Assembly (NCBI GenBank): GCA_024280215.1
Contig: JAJRQO010000032.1
Location: 102,703-166,702 of the forward strand
Length of the DNA: 64,000 nt
Reading direction: 5' to 3'
Source of the DNA: Candidatus Zixiibacteriota bacterium
Lineage (GTDB): Bacteria > Zixibacteria > MSB-5A5 > GN15 > FEB-12
The notes under the pieces were generated by a model. That model made no database searches and had not been told where the DNA came from. It worked only from the letters and a program-made list of their open reading frames with translations. A program made the translations under genes and the position numbers. Shown in pieces: positions 7,601 to 17,606 of this stretch (the first letter of the stretch is position 1; every line of letters starts with the position of its first letter).

Positions 7601-8781
7601 TGATAAATTTCTTCTCTAAAATGACCGTTGTGAAAATGCTGCTGATGCTTTTTCCGGCGGTCTTTTTTTCGACCGCTGTTGTAGCTCAGGATTCAGCACT
7701 TATAAATTTAGAATTTGGGCTTAACGAGTTGGTCTACGATGTCGCTCGAACAGTTGTCACTGTTGAGGCATCGGAGCCTATCTATCCTCATAACTTTAGT
7801 CAAAATACTACTGAGGCGGTTTATTCGCTTATTTCCACTGGTCTTATTTATGATACCAGTGGGTTTGTGATTGCTCCAGCAGAATCGGTCTCGAAATACG
7901 GGGCAATATTTATTCGTTTTGATGATAGGACCGTCCCAGCTAAAACAGTAGCAATTGACTATCAAAATGGTGTCGCTCTTTTAAAAATGGATAAACCGTA
8001 TGGTTGGCCTATAAAACTGAAGTCGCAAGTCGGTTGTGCTGGGCAGATGATTTTGGCGGTTGGTAATGTTGAAGGGGTACGAGCTTCTCCTGCATTGGGG
8101 ATTTGTGCTGGCTATCGACCAGACGGGATGATGCAGTTTTCGGCAACATTTTCTCCAAGTTCTCAAGGTGGTGGGTTGTTTTCAATGGAAGGGAAATTGC
8201 TTGGAATTATCACCGCTCAAATTGGTACAAATGGTGAAATCGGACTTGCTATTCCTGCTTATAAAATTCCTGAAATAGTTGATTATTTGAAAAAGAATGG
8301 TACTCGTTATGCTGGATACCTTGGATTGCAAACAAGAGAAATTTCAATATCACCACCTCTTATAATCCATAAAACGCCAACATCAAGTCAGATTTCTATG
8401 GCAGTGAATAAAAATGGATTAGAGATTAGTCATGGTTTGATTGTTGAAAGAGTTGCCGCACATTCACCAGCTTATGATGCAGGGTTACGAAAAGGTGATT
8501 TGATTTTTCAGGCAAACGGCTTGAGTATCGATAATCCACTTAAATTAGCTTCATTTATTCGAAAAACAGATCCAGGTAAAAAAGTTAATTTTGATTTTTT
8601 ACGTCATAATGCGATTTACAATGTTGATGTTACAATCGGAAAACAAACCCCTCTGATTACGTCTTCACAGGCACCACATGGTGATAAATCTGAACTGTTG
8701 ATAGATTCTATTTTAAAAGAGATGCAAGTAATGAGAGAGAATCTTAATGCATTGGATAAACGTCTTAAACAGTTGCGATAA
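7600..8781 (+). CDS. HtrA/DegP-like PDZ protein without a catalytic triad (pseudoprotease)
   Basis: A 393-residue protein with signal peptide (1-29), a trypsin-like HtrA domain (about 40-230), one PDZ domain (about 275-350) and a C-terminal helix that looks like a short coiled coil. The HtrA fold is recognisable in GLIYDTSGFVIAP, FDDRTVPAKTVAIDYQNGVA and QGGGLFSMEGKLLGI. All three catalytic positions differ: the histidine aligns with Glu95, the aspartate with Gly124 and the serine with Gln189. I infer a periplasmic binding or sensing protein rather than a protease. Its place directly after the sigma and anti-sigma genes suggests it modulates anti-sigma stability, as RseB-type proteins do elsewhere. 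Confidence 0.8.
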   Translation: MINFFSKMTVVKMLLMLFPAVFFSTAVVAQDSALINLEFGLNELVYDVARTVVTVEASEPIYPHNFSQNTTEAVYSLISTGLIYDTSGFVIAPAESVSKYGAIFIRFDDRTVPAKTVAIDYQNGVALLKMDKPYGWPIKLKSQVGCAGQMILAVGNVEGVRASPALGICAGYRPDGMMQFSATFSPSSQGGGLFSMEGKLLGIITAQIGTNGEIGLAIPAYKIPEIVDYLKKNGTRYAGYLGLQTREISISPPLIIHKTPTSSQISMAVNKNGLEISHGLIVERVAAHSPAYDAGLRKGDLIFQANGLSIDNPLKLASFIRKTDPGKKVNFDFLRHNAIYNVDVTIGKQTPLITSSQAPHGDKSELLIDSILKEMQVMRENLNALDKRLKQLR

Positions 8782-8827
8782 TAAAATTTACGTTGCCATT
8801 TCATAAGATTTTTCTTTTACTATCGAT

Positions 8828-9496
8828 ATGAATATTTCAGCGAATAAAAGCAAATTCCATACAAATCTCTTACAATTTAATCCTGATGTTCATCTTAATG
8901 AAAGAATGTTAGCACTGTTTGCAGCAGCGGTGACATTTGACGAATCTCAAATCACAAAAAGTGCTATTCTGAAGGCTCATGATTTTAAAGTTAGCCGTGA
9001 AGAGATGTACGAAATTGTTATACAGTCGTATCTCTTTTTAGGGTTTCCTCGTATGCTACAGGCGGCAGATGTCTTGCAACAAGTTATTCCTGTAAATTGT
9101 CGCGGAAATGAAAATTCTAACTTTTTATCAGAAAATTCACTCTCTGAATGGTATAAAGATGGAGAAGAGGTTTGCCAGAAAGTTTATAAAAAAAAGTATG
9201 AACCTCTCAAAGAAAAAGTATTAGCTTTTGCTCCAGAAATCTATCATTGGATGATTGCTGAGGGGTACGGAAAAGTTCTCTCTCGAAAAAACTTACCATT
9301 GGTAACACGAGAATTAGCTATTGTTTCTTTTTTGACTATGGAAAATAGAGAGAGACAACTTCGCTCACATATTATCGGTGCGGTTAATGTTGGTGCGACT
9401 AAGGAATTAGTGAAGTTGGTCATCGATGATATCGGTGAGGCAGCAGGTGATGGCTATGGTACTGCATTGTCACTTTGGAAAAAATTAAAGGAATGA
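8828..9496 (+). CDS. carboxymuconolactone decarboxylase (CMD/AhpD-like) family protein
   Basis: A 222-residue mostly helical protein. The C-terminal half resembles the CMD fold: VTRELAIVSFLTMENRE, then QLRSHIIGAVNVGATKELVKLVIDDIGEAAG. The N-terminal half has a second related segment (about 35-90). The Cys-x-x-Cys pair of AhpD-type peroxidase partners is absent, so a thiol redox role is unlikely; the gamma-carboxymuconolactone decarboxylase branch is closer. The start is the ATG at 8828. The stop overlaps the TamB start by four bases (ATGA), which places the gene in an envelope-assembly operon without explaining its role. Confidence 0.7.
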   Translation: MNISANKSKFHTNLLQFNPDVHLNERMLALFAAAVTFDESQITKSAILKAHDFKVSREEMYEIVIQSYLFLGFPRMLQAADVLQQVIPVNCRGNENSNFLSENSLSEWYKDGEEVCQKVYKKKYEPLKEKVLAFAPEIYHWMIAEGYGKVLSRKNLPLVTRELAIVSFLTMENRERQLRSHIIGAVNVGATKELVKLVIDDIGEAAGDGYGTALSLWKKLKE

Positions 9497-12400
9497 GTGT
9501 GAGACGAATTTTAAAATATCTGCTCTATATTGCTTTGACTTTCTTTGTGTTTATTCTTTCAGGCTATTTGTACGTCTTTCAGTTTGGTGGTCTTGAAAAT
9601 ATAGTAAATGATAAATTGTCTTCACTTGTTGATGAAAAGTATCTTTTGGATATTGAAATCAATGAAATCAATGGGAACTATGTCTCTGGTTTTGTTCTTG
9701 AAAATATTGATATTTATTATAATGATTCCCTGAACAGATACCGTATAGTTCGAATTCCAAAGTTAAAAACAGCTTATTCATTTTCCAATTTGTGGGATAA
9801 GAAATATATGCTTAATTTCCTTACGATTGATTCTGCTGAAATTACGCTTATTCGAGATTCTGCTAATAATTGGATAATTCCAGATTTTCGTCCGAAGAAA
9901 AATTCTACAAGTATGTTGAAACTTCCATCATTTTCGATTGGGACTTTTGATATTTCAAACATGTCTGTGACACTTTTGGACAAGGGAGATTCGGTTCGTT
10001 TTAAAGATATATTTTTATCGCTTGAATTAAAAAGTGAAGAAAAAAGCTACGCTTTTGATATTGAGAAATTTCAGTTTTCATCAAATCAGGATGATATTCA
10101 CTTGAGTACTGCTGGAGGACAGATAACATTTGATAACAGTAATCTTCTTTTTCAAAATGTCGCTCTTGTTACAAGTGGAACAAGATTAAAACTGGATGGA
10201 AATATAAACTTGGCTGAGAAACCATCTGGTGCCATTGATTTTGCGATTGATAATCTTGATCTGACAAAAATAGCCCGTCATATAGGACCAAAACTAAAAG
10301 GGGTTGTAGATTTAAATGGGAAAGTGCAATTTTCGGAGTCCGAGATTTCGGGTTCGGCAACTATTGGGGGAAGTATCTCAATTGTTGATATACAGAATGC
10401 TCTTGTTGATTTTTCTTATAAAGATAAAATATTAAGTTTTGATACTTTAATCGGTACTGTATTTGGTGAGTGCGATATTGTTGGTAGTGGGTATATTGAT
10501 TTCACTAAAGCATTAAAATCGTATCATCTCAATGCTGATGTGAAGCAATTTAATTTAAAAAGTTTGATAAATAATTCTTTCTCATCTAATTTAAGTGGCT
10601 CGATTGTCATGGATGGTTCTGGGTTTAAAAAAGAAAATTTTCAGTTGAAATTTGATGCGGAGCTATTAGAATCACAGTTTGACGATTATCCGATTCACGC
10701 GGCTTCAGGGCATCTTGAAATGGATGGAGACTCTATTCGGTTTTTTGAGCCATTTCTTATAGAATATTTTGAAAATGTTTTTTCTGTTGATGGCACTATT
10801 GTCTATCGGGATGAAATGGATTTACATGTTACTGCTGATTTAAAAAATCTTGATAGGTATCAGCAAAAACTTTTTATTGATCAACCTGGGGGGAGAGGAT
10901 TTGCAGAATTTGTTCTTGATGGGAAGACTATTGATCCGAACCTCAAAGGATACTTCCTCTCAGACTCTGTTTGGATTTATGGCTTGTATGCGGATTCATT
11001 ATATGCGACAATTGATATTGATAACTTCTTGCATGCAAAGCAAGGCTTTGTCGAAGTCGGATTTACCGATGGGTTTGCATGGGCGGTTCCTTATGATTCG
11101 GGTTATACTTATTTGACTATCGATTCAAATATTGTGCATATTGAAAATTCAACTTTTGCTAATAAATTTACAAATATCGCTACGAATGGACGTTTTGATT
11201 ATGAAGCAGTTCCGAATCTTCTGACGCTTGATTCGCTTTATCTTAACTTAGCAAGGCAATCTTTTTATAATCGTGATGCCATCGTTGTCGAAATCGATTC
11301 ACTTGGTTTTGTATTCGAACAGGCATCAATTGGGTTTGTCGACCAATGGCTTGCGGTCAATGGACGGACGAATTTTAATGAGACTTTTGATTTATTGTTT
11401 TCTATCAATCACATTCCAATTAAACCATGGAAAAATCTTTATGAAGATTCACTTTCGGTTGATGGGATAGTATCATGCGAGGCATCGCTTAAAGGATCTT
11501 TTAAGAATCCTGAATTTGTTTTGAGAGGACAGATAGATTCTTTGGCGTATCAAGAACTTGTCTTAGGTGATTTAAATACTGTTTTGAGTTATAAAAATAA
11601 CAAGCTTACCATAGATTCGGTTGTCGTATTCGCACATCCAGGTAATTATCGTGCAGAAGGATATATGTATATTGATTTAGAATTTACCTCTGGTGATATA
11701 AATCGATTCCCTAATTATCCTATGCATATACAATGTAATGCGACCGATAGTCGATTTGATTTAGTATCGCACTTCTTACCATCTGTTGAAAATATTGATG
11801 GTAACTTTTTTGCTGATTTTATCCTCTCAGGTACACCGAATAAACCTCACTTAAAAGGTGAAGCATATATAAAGAGTTATTATGATGAGACGAATAAATT
11901 GCAACCAGCTCGGTTAAAGTATTTTGATTTGGAAGCACCTATTTATACTGATTCTGCTGGTGTGACAATGTCTGATAATAGAATTCAGATTGATAGAATT
12001 GATACTTATGTTCGTGAAGATGAAAGAAAACGGCACGCATTTATAGAAGGTAATTTAACGGTAAAGACACTTGGTAATTTATATTATGATCTTACCGTCG
12101 AAATACCTGAACCAATGCCATTTGTGTATGAGCTTGATGATATTAGAGGGAAAGTAAAGACACAAAAAGATACTTTGTTATATATTCAAGGTGACACACC
12201 TCCTCTTGTGATGGGTGGTATTGAAATATCAGAAATGAAATATGATGTGAACTTTGCCGAGGTTGATCAAGGGTCGCCAATTATGCTTGCCTTAGAAGGA
12301 GAAAATAGTTGGGATTTAAATATTGGTATCATTATGCCGGCAAACTATTGGATTCGAAATGAAGATATCTCAGCCGAGTTTGCTGGAGAAATTAATTTGA

Positions 12401-13056
12401 AACGAACTGATGGTCTTTATAGCTTTGGGGGCGAGATGGAAATATTGCATGGGAACGGCTATCTTTTTGATAAAAAAATTCGTCTTGACCCTGGTGGGGT
12501 TGTTGTCTTTCAAGGTGATGATAAATTTAATCCAGTCTTGGATATTACTGGATATACAACAATATCTGGTACACGAGATAATCTTGAAGAAGATAATTCA
12601 TCTGAACAATTACGACTTGGGTTACATATTACAGGTACTTTAGAGGAACCTATAATAAATGTAACAGAAGATTCTGATTTTGAGTCAAATGAAGAGATCA
12701 TACCTTTGCTAATTGCAAATTATTCTGGCGGAAATACTGAGGTTACGAACTCAGTTGAAGAAAGAGTCGTCGGATTACTTTCTACACAAGTATCTCAAAT
12801 TGGAATTAGATACTTGGGTGTTGAAACATTTGAAGTCGATGCCCAGTATACTGCTGGACAGATTGATCCGAATAAAACAAGAGTGACGCTTGGGGCGTAT
12901 CTTGCTCCAAAGTTTTATACATATGGTCGGTTTGGTACTACACGTCGAGAGATTGGTGTCGAGTATCGTTTAAGCAGATATTTACTTATGCAAGGGTTAA
13001 GTGATGAAGATGGTTTGTATCATCTGAATTTAAAATTTAATAAGGAGTTTGAGTGA
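9493..13056 (+). CDS. tamB: TamB-like translocation and assembly module protein
   Basis: An 1187-residue AsmA/TamB-type protein. One N-terminal membrane helix (about 6-28) is followed by a long periplasmic stretch of repeating beta-strands. The C-terminal TamB (DUF490) region includes GEINLKRTDGLYSFGGE and the segment LHGNGYLFDKKIRLDPGG. Such proteins form a hydrophobic groove bridging inner and outer membranes for phospholipid transport or barrel assembly. I chose the ATG at 9493, which overlaps the preceding stop as ATGA with AAAGGA just upstream; a TTG at 9475 is the alternative. The end overlaps the Omp85 gene by four bases, giving a TamB-TamA-like pair in one operon. Confidence 0.85.
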   Translation: MSVRRILKYLLYIALTFFVFILSGYLYVFQFGGLENIVNDKLSSLVDEKYLLDIEINEINGNYVSGFVLENIDIYYNDSLNRYRIVRIPKLKTAYSFSNLWDKKYMLNFLTIDSAEITLIRDSANNWIIPDFRPKKNSTSMLKLPSFSIGTFDISNMSVTLLDKGDSVRFKDIFLSLELKSEEKSYAFDIEKFQFSSNQDDIHLSTAGGQITFDNSNLLFQNVALVTSGTRLKLDGNINLAEKPSGAIDFAIDNLDLTKIARHIGPKLKGVVDLNGKVQFSESEISGSATIGGSISIVDIQNALVDFSYKDKILSFDTLIGTVFGECDIVGSGYIDFTKALKSYHLNADVKQFNLKSLINNSFSSNLSGSIVMDGSGFKKENFQLKFDAELLESQFDDYPIHAASGHLEMDGDSIRFFEPFLIEYFENVFSVDGTIVYRDEMDLHVTADLKNLDRYQQKLFIDQPGGRGFAEFVLDGKTIDPNLKGYFLSDSVWIYGLYADSLYATIDIDNFLHAKQGFVEVGFTDGFAWAVPYDSGYTYLTIDSNIVHIENSTFANKFTNIATNGRFDYEAVPNLLTLDSLYLNLARQSFYNRDAIVVEIDSLGFVFEQASIGFVDQWLAVNGRTNFNETFDLLFSINHIPIKPWKNLYEDSLSVDGIVSCEASLKGSFKNPEFVLRGQIDSLAYQELVLGDLNTVLSYKNNKLTIDSVVVFAHPGNYRAEGYMYIDLEFTSGDINRFPNYPMHIQCNATDSRFDLVSHFLPSVENIDGNFFADFILSGTPNKPHLKGEAYIKSYYDETNKLQPARLKYFDLEAPIYTDSAGVTMSDNRIQIDRIDTYVREDERKRHAFIEGNLTVKTLGNLYYDLTVEIPEPMPFVYELDDIRGKVKTQKDTLLYIQGDTPPLVMGGIEISEMKYDVNFAEVDQGSPIMLALEGENSWDLNIGIIMPANYWIRNEDISAEFAGEINLKRTDGLYSFGGEMEILHGNGYLFDKKIRLDPGGVVVFQGDDKFNPVLDITGYTTISGTRDNLEEDNSSEQLRLGLHITGTLEEPIINVTEDSDFESNEEIIPLLIANYSGGNTEVTNSVEERVVGLLSTQVSQIGIRYLGVETFEVDAQYTAGQIDPNKTRVTLGAYLAPKFYTYGRFGTTRREIGVEYRLSRYLLMQGLSDEDGLYHLNLKFNKEFE

Positions 13057-15131
13057 ACTATCTAAAGCCTCTTATTATTGTTTTTCTTTTCTGCTTTTGT
13101 GTCTCTCAAGTAGATGCTATTGAAAAAGCACATCTTCGTTGGCTTCGAAAAAAACCGTTGATTGATTCTATTGTAATCAATATCGACGGAGGATCTACAT
13201 TTTCTAAATCTGAAATTAAAAATAGAATGTATTCTCGTGAGCAAAGTCTCTGGAGAAAAATTAAAAAAGATCGCCGTATTAAAGTGCAGAGAGAATCTTT
13301 AGGGCGGGATACACTTGAAATTAAATACCTCTATCTAACTAAAGGATATTTGAATATTCAAGTAAGTGAAACGTTTCATCCATTACCAAAATTTCAAGCA
13401 AGAAACGACAAGGACAAAATTGATTCGATAGCTATGGCGATGATTTGGGTGAATATTCAAGAGGGACGCAAGTTCCAATATGGTAAGATGAGCTTAAAAG
13501 GTGAGTATGAAGCGAAGTTTAATTGGCCTTTGACGAAAATTATGCAAAAATTAAAAGAGGGAAAGCCAGCAAATCATATAGAAATTCAACAAATAGTTTT
13601 TGACTTAAAAACTGAACTTGCCAATGATGGGTATCCGTATTCTACAGTGAATTATACTTTTGATACTACCGCTATAAACAATATCGTGGACATTACATTT
13701 TATATTCAGGCTGATTCGTTGGTGCATTTTGGGAACGTACAAATTGAAGGGATCAATAAGTATCCTGAGTTTGTGGGGATAAGAGAATTAAAATTAAAAA
13801 CGGGTGAAGTGTATCGAAGGAAAGCGATTTTAGATTCACAAAAAAGATTGTTTGAATCGGGCTATTTTACTTTTTCTCAACTTACACAATCGGATTCTAT
13901 CTCTGATAGGTTACATCCTGACTTTGTTTTAAAAGTAAAAGAGCGTAAGCCAGTCTTTATTAGTACAACCGCCGGTGCTGGACAATCAGAGTTAAAGGAT
14001 TTACTTTGGGATTTTAATTTTGGTGCTGGAATAAGAAATGTTAACTTTCCTAAAGGTAAATTTTTCTCAGGTGGGAGTCATCGGATTTCTGTGTATGCCG
14101 ATTATTCGTTTACCGTTCCACATAGAGATAAAATTGAATTGTTCACTCATCGCTATCGATTACGCTACACGACTCCATGGACCTTAGGAATTCGGATGCC
14201 ACTGAGTTTGACGGCAGAATGGGAACCATCGATTCAATCTCAATTAGGTGATTATAATATTCGTAAATGGAGTTTTTCTGCTAAAACTCAAAAATGGTAT
14301 GGTGATGAAATTTTTGCAACTGCTGGTTTAGAGTATGATAACGTCAAGTACTCTGACTTTGGACCTGGGTTTAATACTCTTGCTAATACTGTTATTGATA
14401 CTCTTACTGGAGACACAATTACCATAGATGAATTGACTATTTTAAATGATGTTTCGATTAGGCGTAAGTTTTTTACAACATTTCGTATGGATACTCGTGA
14501 TAATATTTTTGTTCCACGGGTAGGACAGTTTACTTTTTTCTCCGCAGAAGTTTCAGGTGGTATATTAGGTGGTGGGGACAATTATTATAAAGTCGAAGCG
14601 GCGTGGTCTACCTACCAACCTGTTTGGCCAGGATGGATATATGCCGTCAGGCTCAAAGGTGGCATTGCCAAAGAGTATGGAGATTCTAAAGAGGTACCAA
14701 TCGATGAACGATTGTATCTTGGAGGTGCTAATACTGTTAGAGGTTTTGCTGAAACTTCGCTTGGTCCTCTTCAGGTTATTTATGATTCAACTGGAGTTCC
14801 AATCGACACAAATGTCGTAGGAGGAAACTATTCGATTATTATAAATAATGAGTTTAGATGGAAAACTGTACAGGTTCTCAATGTCTTACCGTTTGGAATA
14901 GGGGCTCTTTTTAAAAAATTCCCTCAATGGCAGTCTCTATTCTTTGATGCTGGAAATGGTTTTAAAGATAGCAAGGAAATCAATCTAAACCAGTTTGCTT
15001 TTTCCTATGGAACAGGTTTTCAAATATTGTCGCCTGCGGGACCTATCCGAATTGACTATGCAAGAACACTAAATACCGATAGATACGATGTTGATTCTCG
15101 CTGGCATTTTACTATATTATATGCTTTCTAA
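13053..15131 (+). CDS. Omp85-family outer-membrane protein (BamA/TamA-like)
   Basis: A 692-residue outer-membrane assembly protein: signal peptide (1-22), periplasmic POTRA domains (about 35-310) and a C-terminal 16-strand-type barrel (about 320-692). The barrel shows the Omp85 marks YLGGANTVRGF (the conserved VRGF loop) and GPIRIDYAR near the end, and finishes with an aromatic residue (HFTILYAF). GTG start at 13053 with AAGGAG seven bases before it. Directly coupled to the TamB-like gene, which favours a TamA role over the essential BamA, but no other bam genes are in the window to settle it. Confidence 0.88.
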   Translation: MNYLKPLIIVFLFCFCVSQVDAIEKAHLRWLRKKPLIDSIVINIDGGSTFSKSEIKNRMYSREQSLWRKIKKDRRIKVQRESLGRDTLEIKYLYLTKGYLNIQVSETFHPLPKFQARNDKDKIDSIAMAMIWVNIQEGRKFQYGKMSLKGEYEAKFNWPLTKIMQKLKEGKPANHIEIQQIVFDLKTELANDGYPYSTVNYTFDTTAINNIVDITFYIQADSLVHFGNVQIEGINKYPEFVGIRELKLKTGEVYRRKAILDSQKRLFESGYFTFSQLTQSDSISDRLHPDFVLKVKERKPVFISTTAGAGQSELKDLLWDFNFGAGIRNVNFPKGKFFSGGSHRISVYADYSFTVPHRDKIELFTHRYRLRYTTPWTLGIRMPLSLTAEWEPSIQSQLGDYNIRKWSFSAKTQKWYGDEIFATAGLEYDNVKYSDFGPGFNTLANTVIDTLTGDTITIDELTILNDVSIRRKFFTTFRMDTRDNIFVPRVGQFTFFSAEVSGGILGGGDNYYKVEAAWSTYQPVWPGWIYAVRLKGGIAKEYGDSKEVPIDERLYLGGANTVRGFAETSLGPLQVIYDSTGVPIDTNVVGGNYSIIINNEFRWKTVQVLNVLPFGIGALFKKFPQWQSLFFDAGNGFKDSKEINLNQFAFSYGTGFQILSPAGPIRIDYARTLNTDRYDVDSRWHFTILYAF

Positions 15132-15237
15132 CTGGTAAAGCCTGTATTGATTAAATTGTAACTTATTTAAATAATTACAAACAATTTTAACTTTTTAAAG
15201 TATAGATTGATAGATTTAACGAACAAGGAATTAGAAA

Positions 15238-16401
15238 ATGAAATCGATATATTTAGACCATAATGCTACCACACCAGTCGACCCGATAGTTGTCGAAGCG
15301 ATGCTTCCATACTTGTCTGGTGTCTACGGAAATGCATCGTCGGCTCATAACTTTGGACGGGATGCAAAGGTTGCTTTGGAAAATGCTCGTGATGCGGTTG
15401 CGTCGCATATCAATTGCGAACCATCAGAACTTTATTTTACCTCTGGAGGAACTGAGTCTGATAATATAGCACTCTTAGGAACTGCTGAAAAATACAAGAA
15501 GACAAAAAATCATCTGATGGTCGGTGCGACCGAACATCATGCTGTTTTAGAAACTGCCGAGTATCTGCAAAATAAACATGATTTCAGATTAGATATAATA
15601 CCTGTAAATCATGATGGGTTTATTTCTACAGGTGCTATTAAAAATCTAATAACAGACAAAACTTTTTTGACCTCTATCATGCTTGCTAATAATGAAACAG
15701 GGACTATTCAGAATCTTGTTCCACTTGTTGAAGCAACTCACGCACAGGGTGCATTATTTCATACAGATGCGGTGCAGGCGATTGGCAAAATTAAAGTAGA
15801 TGTAAAAGAGCTTGGTGTTGATTTACTATCATTGACGGCTCATAAAATATATGGTCCAAAAGGAATTGGGGCATTGTTTATCAAACAAGGTGTCCGAGTT
15901 TCACCTCTATTTTATGGTGGGTCGCATGAGAAAAAACGTCGTCCAGGTACTGAAAACATCGCAGGTGCAGTTGGGCTTGCTAAGACGCTTGAGATTGCTC
16001 AAAGCCGTATGGATGCTGATCATAAAATGCTGACTGAGCTTTCGGATTATTTTATTTCAAAAGTGCAAGCGTTGTTACCTGATGTCTATCTGAATGGACC
16101 TGTTTCAAATCGGATTCCTCAGACAGTTAATCTGTCGTTTCAAGGAGCCGAGGGTGAGTCATTGCTCTTGGGTTTAGACCTCAAAGGGGTGGCGGTTTCA
16201 TCGGGGTCGGCATGTACATCGGGAGCAACTGAACCATCGCATGTCTTGCAGGCAATGGGGATTGATAAAGTAATTTCGCAGGGTGCGATTCGTTTTTCGA
16301 TGGGACGTTCGACGACAAAAGATGAGTTGGATTATGTTCTGTCGGTACTTCCTGAAGTCGTGAATCGTTTACGAGAACTCTCACCGATTTATAATAAATA
16401 G
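15238..16401 (+). CDS. iscS: cysteine desulfurase (NifS/IscS type)
   Basis: A 387-residue PLP enzyme that takes sulfur from cysteine as an enzyme persulfide. The PLP lysine is K203 in TAHKIYGPKG and the active cysteine is C326 in SSGSACTSGA. The length and this loop mark a group I (NifS/IscS) enzyme. AAGGAATTAGAAA precedes the ATG. The next gene is mnmA, so a main job is probably sulfur supply for 2-thiouridine in tRNA; iron-sulfur cluster supply is likely too, but no iscU or nifU is here. A hairpin repeat lies between the two genes. Confidence 0.9.
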   Translation: MKSIYLDHNATTPVDPIVVEAMLPYLSGVYGNASSAHNFGRDAKVALENARDAVASHINCEPSELYFTSGGTESDNIALLGTAEKYKKTKNHLMVGATEHHAVLETAEYLQNKHDFRLDIIPVNHDGFISTGAIKNLITDKTFLTSIMLANNETGTIQNLVPLVEATHAQGALFHTDAVQAIGKIKVDVKELGVDLLSLTAHKIYGPKGIGALFIKQGVRVSPLFYGGSHEKKRRPGTENIAGAVGLAKTLEIAQSRMDADHKMLTELSDYFISKVQALLPDVYLNGPVSNRIPQTVNLSFQGAEGESLLLGLDLKGVAVSSGSACTSGATEPSHVLQAMGIDKVISQGAIRFSMGRSTTKDELDYVLSVLPEVVNRLRELSPIYNK

Positions 16402-16408
16402 AAAGTTT

Positions 16409-16435
16409 GTAGGTCAGAACCCCTGTGGTTCTGAC
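16409..16435. repeat. 27-bp hairpin repeat (GTAGGTC family), copy 2
   Basis: GTAG, then arms GTCAGAACC and GGTTCTGAC around CCTGT: a perfect 9-bp stem. It is inserted in the 45-bp gap between iscS and mnmA, within what looks like one transcript, so its RNA form could affect mRNA stability or mnmA translation. No T-tract follows. Confidence 0.75.
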
Positions 16436-16446
16436 AAAGTTAAATT

Positions 16447-17535
16447 ATGGCAAAAAAAGTATTAGTCGCAATGTCGGGAGGAGTGGATTCATCAGTCGCT
16501 GCCTTTTTGTTAAAAGAACAAGGCTACGATGTTGTCGGAGCTCATATGAAACTGTGGGATTATGTCGAAGTCGGTGGAGATATTTATAAAGATGGTCGTT
16601 GCTGTACGATTGACTCTATTACTGATTGTCGGGTCGTTTGTGATGCTATCGATGCACCATTTTATGTGCTGAATATGTCTCGTCATTTTCGGGATACCGT
16701 TATAGATGATTTTATTTCAGAGTACGACAAAGGTCGCACACCGAACCCATGTATCCAGTGTAATTCAAATGTTAAGTGGACGGAGTTTTTGCGTAAAGCG
16801 GAAGAACTCGGATGTGACTATATTGCGACGGGGCATTATTCATTTATTGAACAGAACAAAAATGGTCGGTGGCATATTCGCAAAGGGGTCGATGTGACCC
16901 GTGACCAGTCGTATGTGCTGTGGGGTGTTTCGCAGGAAGCACTTTCGAAAACGCTCATGCCACTTGGTGGCTTGCTTAAAAAAGAAGTTCGTGAGATTGC
17001 TCATAAATATAAATTACGTACAGCAGACAAAGCGGAGTCTCGCGAAATTTGTTTTGTCCTCGATGATGACTACCGTCGTTTTTTAGTCGAGATGGCTGAA
17101 AAAAATCAAAAATCGTATCAGCCTGGTGAGATTGTTCATACCGATGGTCGGGTTTTGGGACAACATAAAGGGACACCGTTTTATACGATAGGACAACGCA
17201 AGGGGATGGGGATATCACATCCAACACCGCTCTATGTGCAGGTGATTGATGTTGAAAATAATCGGGTCATTGTCGGTGATAATGATACGCTGTTTAAGTC
17301 TGAGCTTGTTGCTGATTCGCTTAACTGGATTGGTGTGGCTCCGCAATCGGATCCATTTGATGCACTTGTTAAAATCCGTTATCTACATGACCCGTCAAAT
17401 GCGAAAGTGACCCCTCAAGGGGATGGTACGGTTTGTATTGAATTCAAAAATTCCCAACGTGCTATTACCCCCGGACAATCGGTAGTCTTTTATGATGACG
17501 ATGTCCTGCTCGGTGGTGGGTTGATAGTCTCTTAA
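16447..17535 (+). CDS. mnmA: tRNA-specific 2-thiouridylase
   Basis: A 362-residue enzyme that thiolates U34 of Lys, Glu and Gln tRNAs using ATP and persulfide sulfur. The ATP-binding PP-loop is SGGVDSS (10-16). The catalytic cysteines are C102 in NPCIQCN and C202 in SREICFV, and the C-terminal half has GQRKGMGI. Extra cysteines in GRCCTIDSITDC (52, 53, 61) match a conserved insertion of many MnmA proteins. Follows iscS by 45 bp with a hairpin repeat between. Full length. Confidence 0.93.
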   Translation: MAKKVLVAMSGGVDSSVAAFLLKEQGYDVVGAHMKLWDYVEVGGDIYKDGRCCTIDSITDCRVVCDAIDAPFYVLNMSRHFRDTVIDDFISEYDKGRTPNPCIQCNSNVKWTEFLRKAEELGCDYIATGHYSFIEQNKNGRWHIRKGVDVTRDQSYVLWGVSQEALSKTLMPLGGLLKKEVREIAHKYKLRTADKAESREICFVLDDDYRRFLVEMAEKNQKSYQPGEIVHTDGRVLGQHKGTPFYTIGQRKGMGISHPTPLYVQVIDVENNRVIVGDNDTLFKSELVADSLNWIGVAPQSDPFDALVKIRYLHDPSNAKVTPQGDGTVCIEFKNSQRAITPGQSVVFYDDDVLLGGGLIVS

Positions 17536-17537
17536 AT

Positions 17538-17564
17538 GTCATTCCCGTGAAAACGGGAAACCAG
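17538..17564. repeat. dRS3-like palindromic repeat, copy 3
   Basis: GTC, arm ATTCCCGT, centre GAAA, arm ACGGGAA, then ACCAG. It starts 3 bases after the mnmA stop codon. This copy has the G+C-richer ATTCCCGTGAAAACGGGAA form that most resembles neisserial dRS3 (ATTCCC-N8-GGGAAT). It is followed by a short T-run, so it might serve as a terminator for mnmA. Confidence 0.7.
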
Positions 17565-17606
17565 TTTTTTGAACTCCTTTTATGTGAAGGAAGGATTCCG
17601 CAATTC

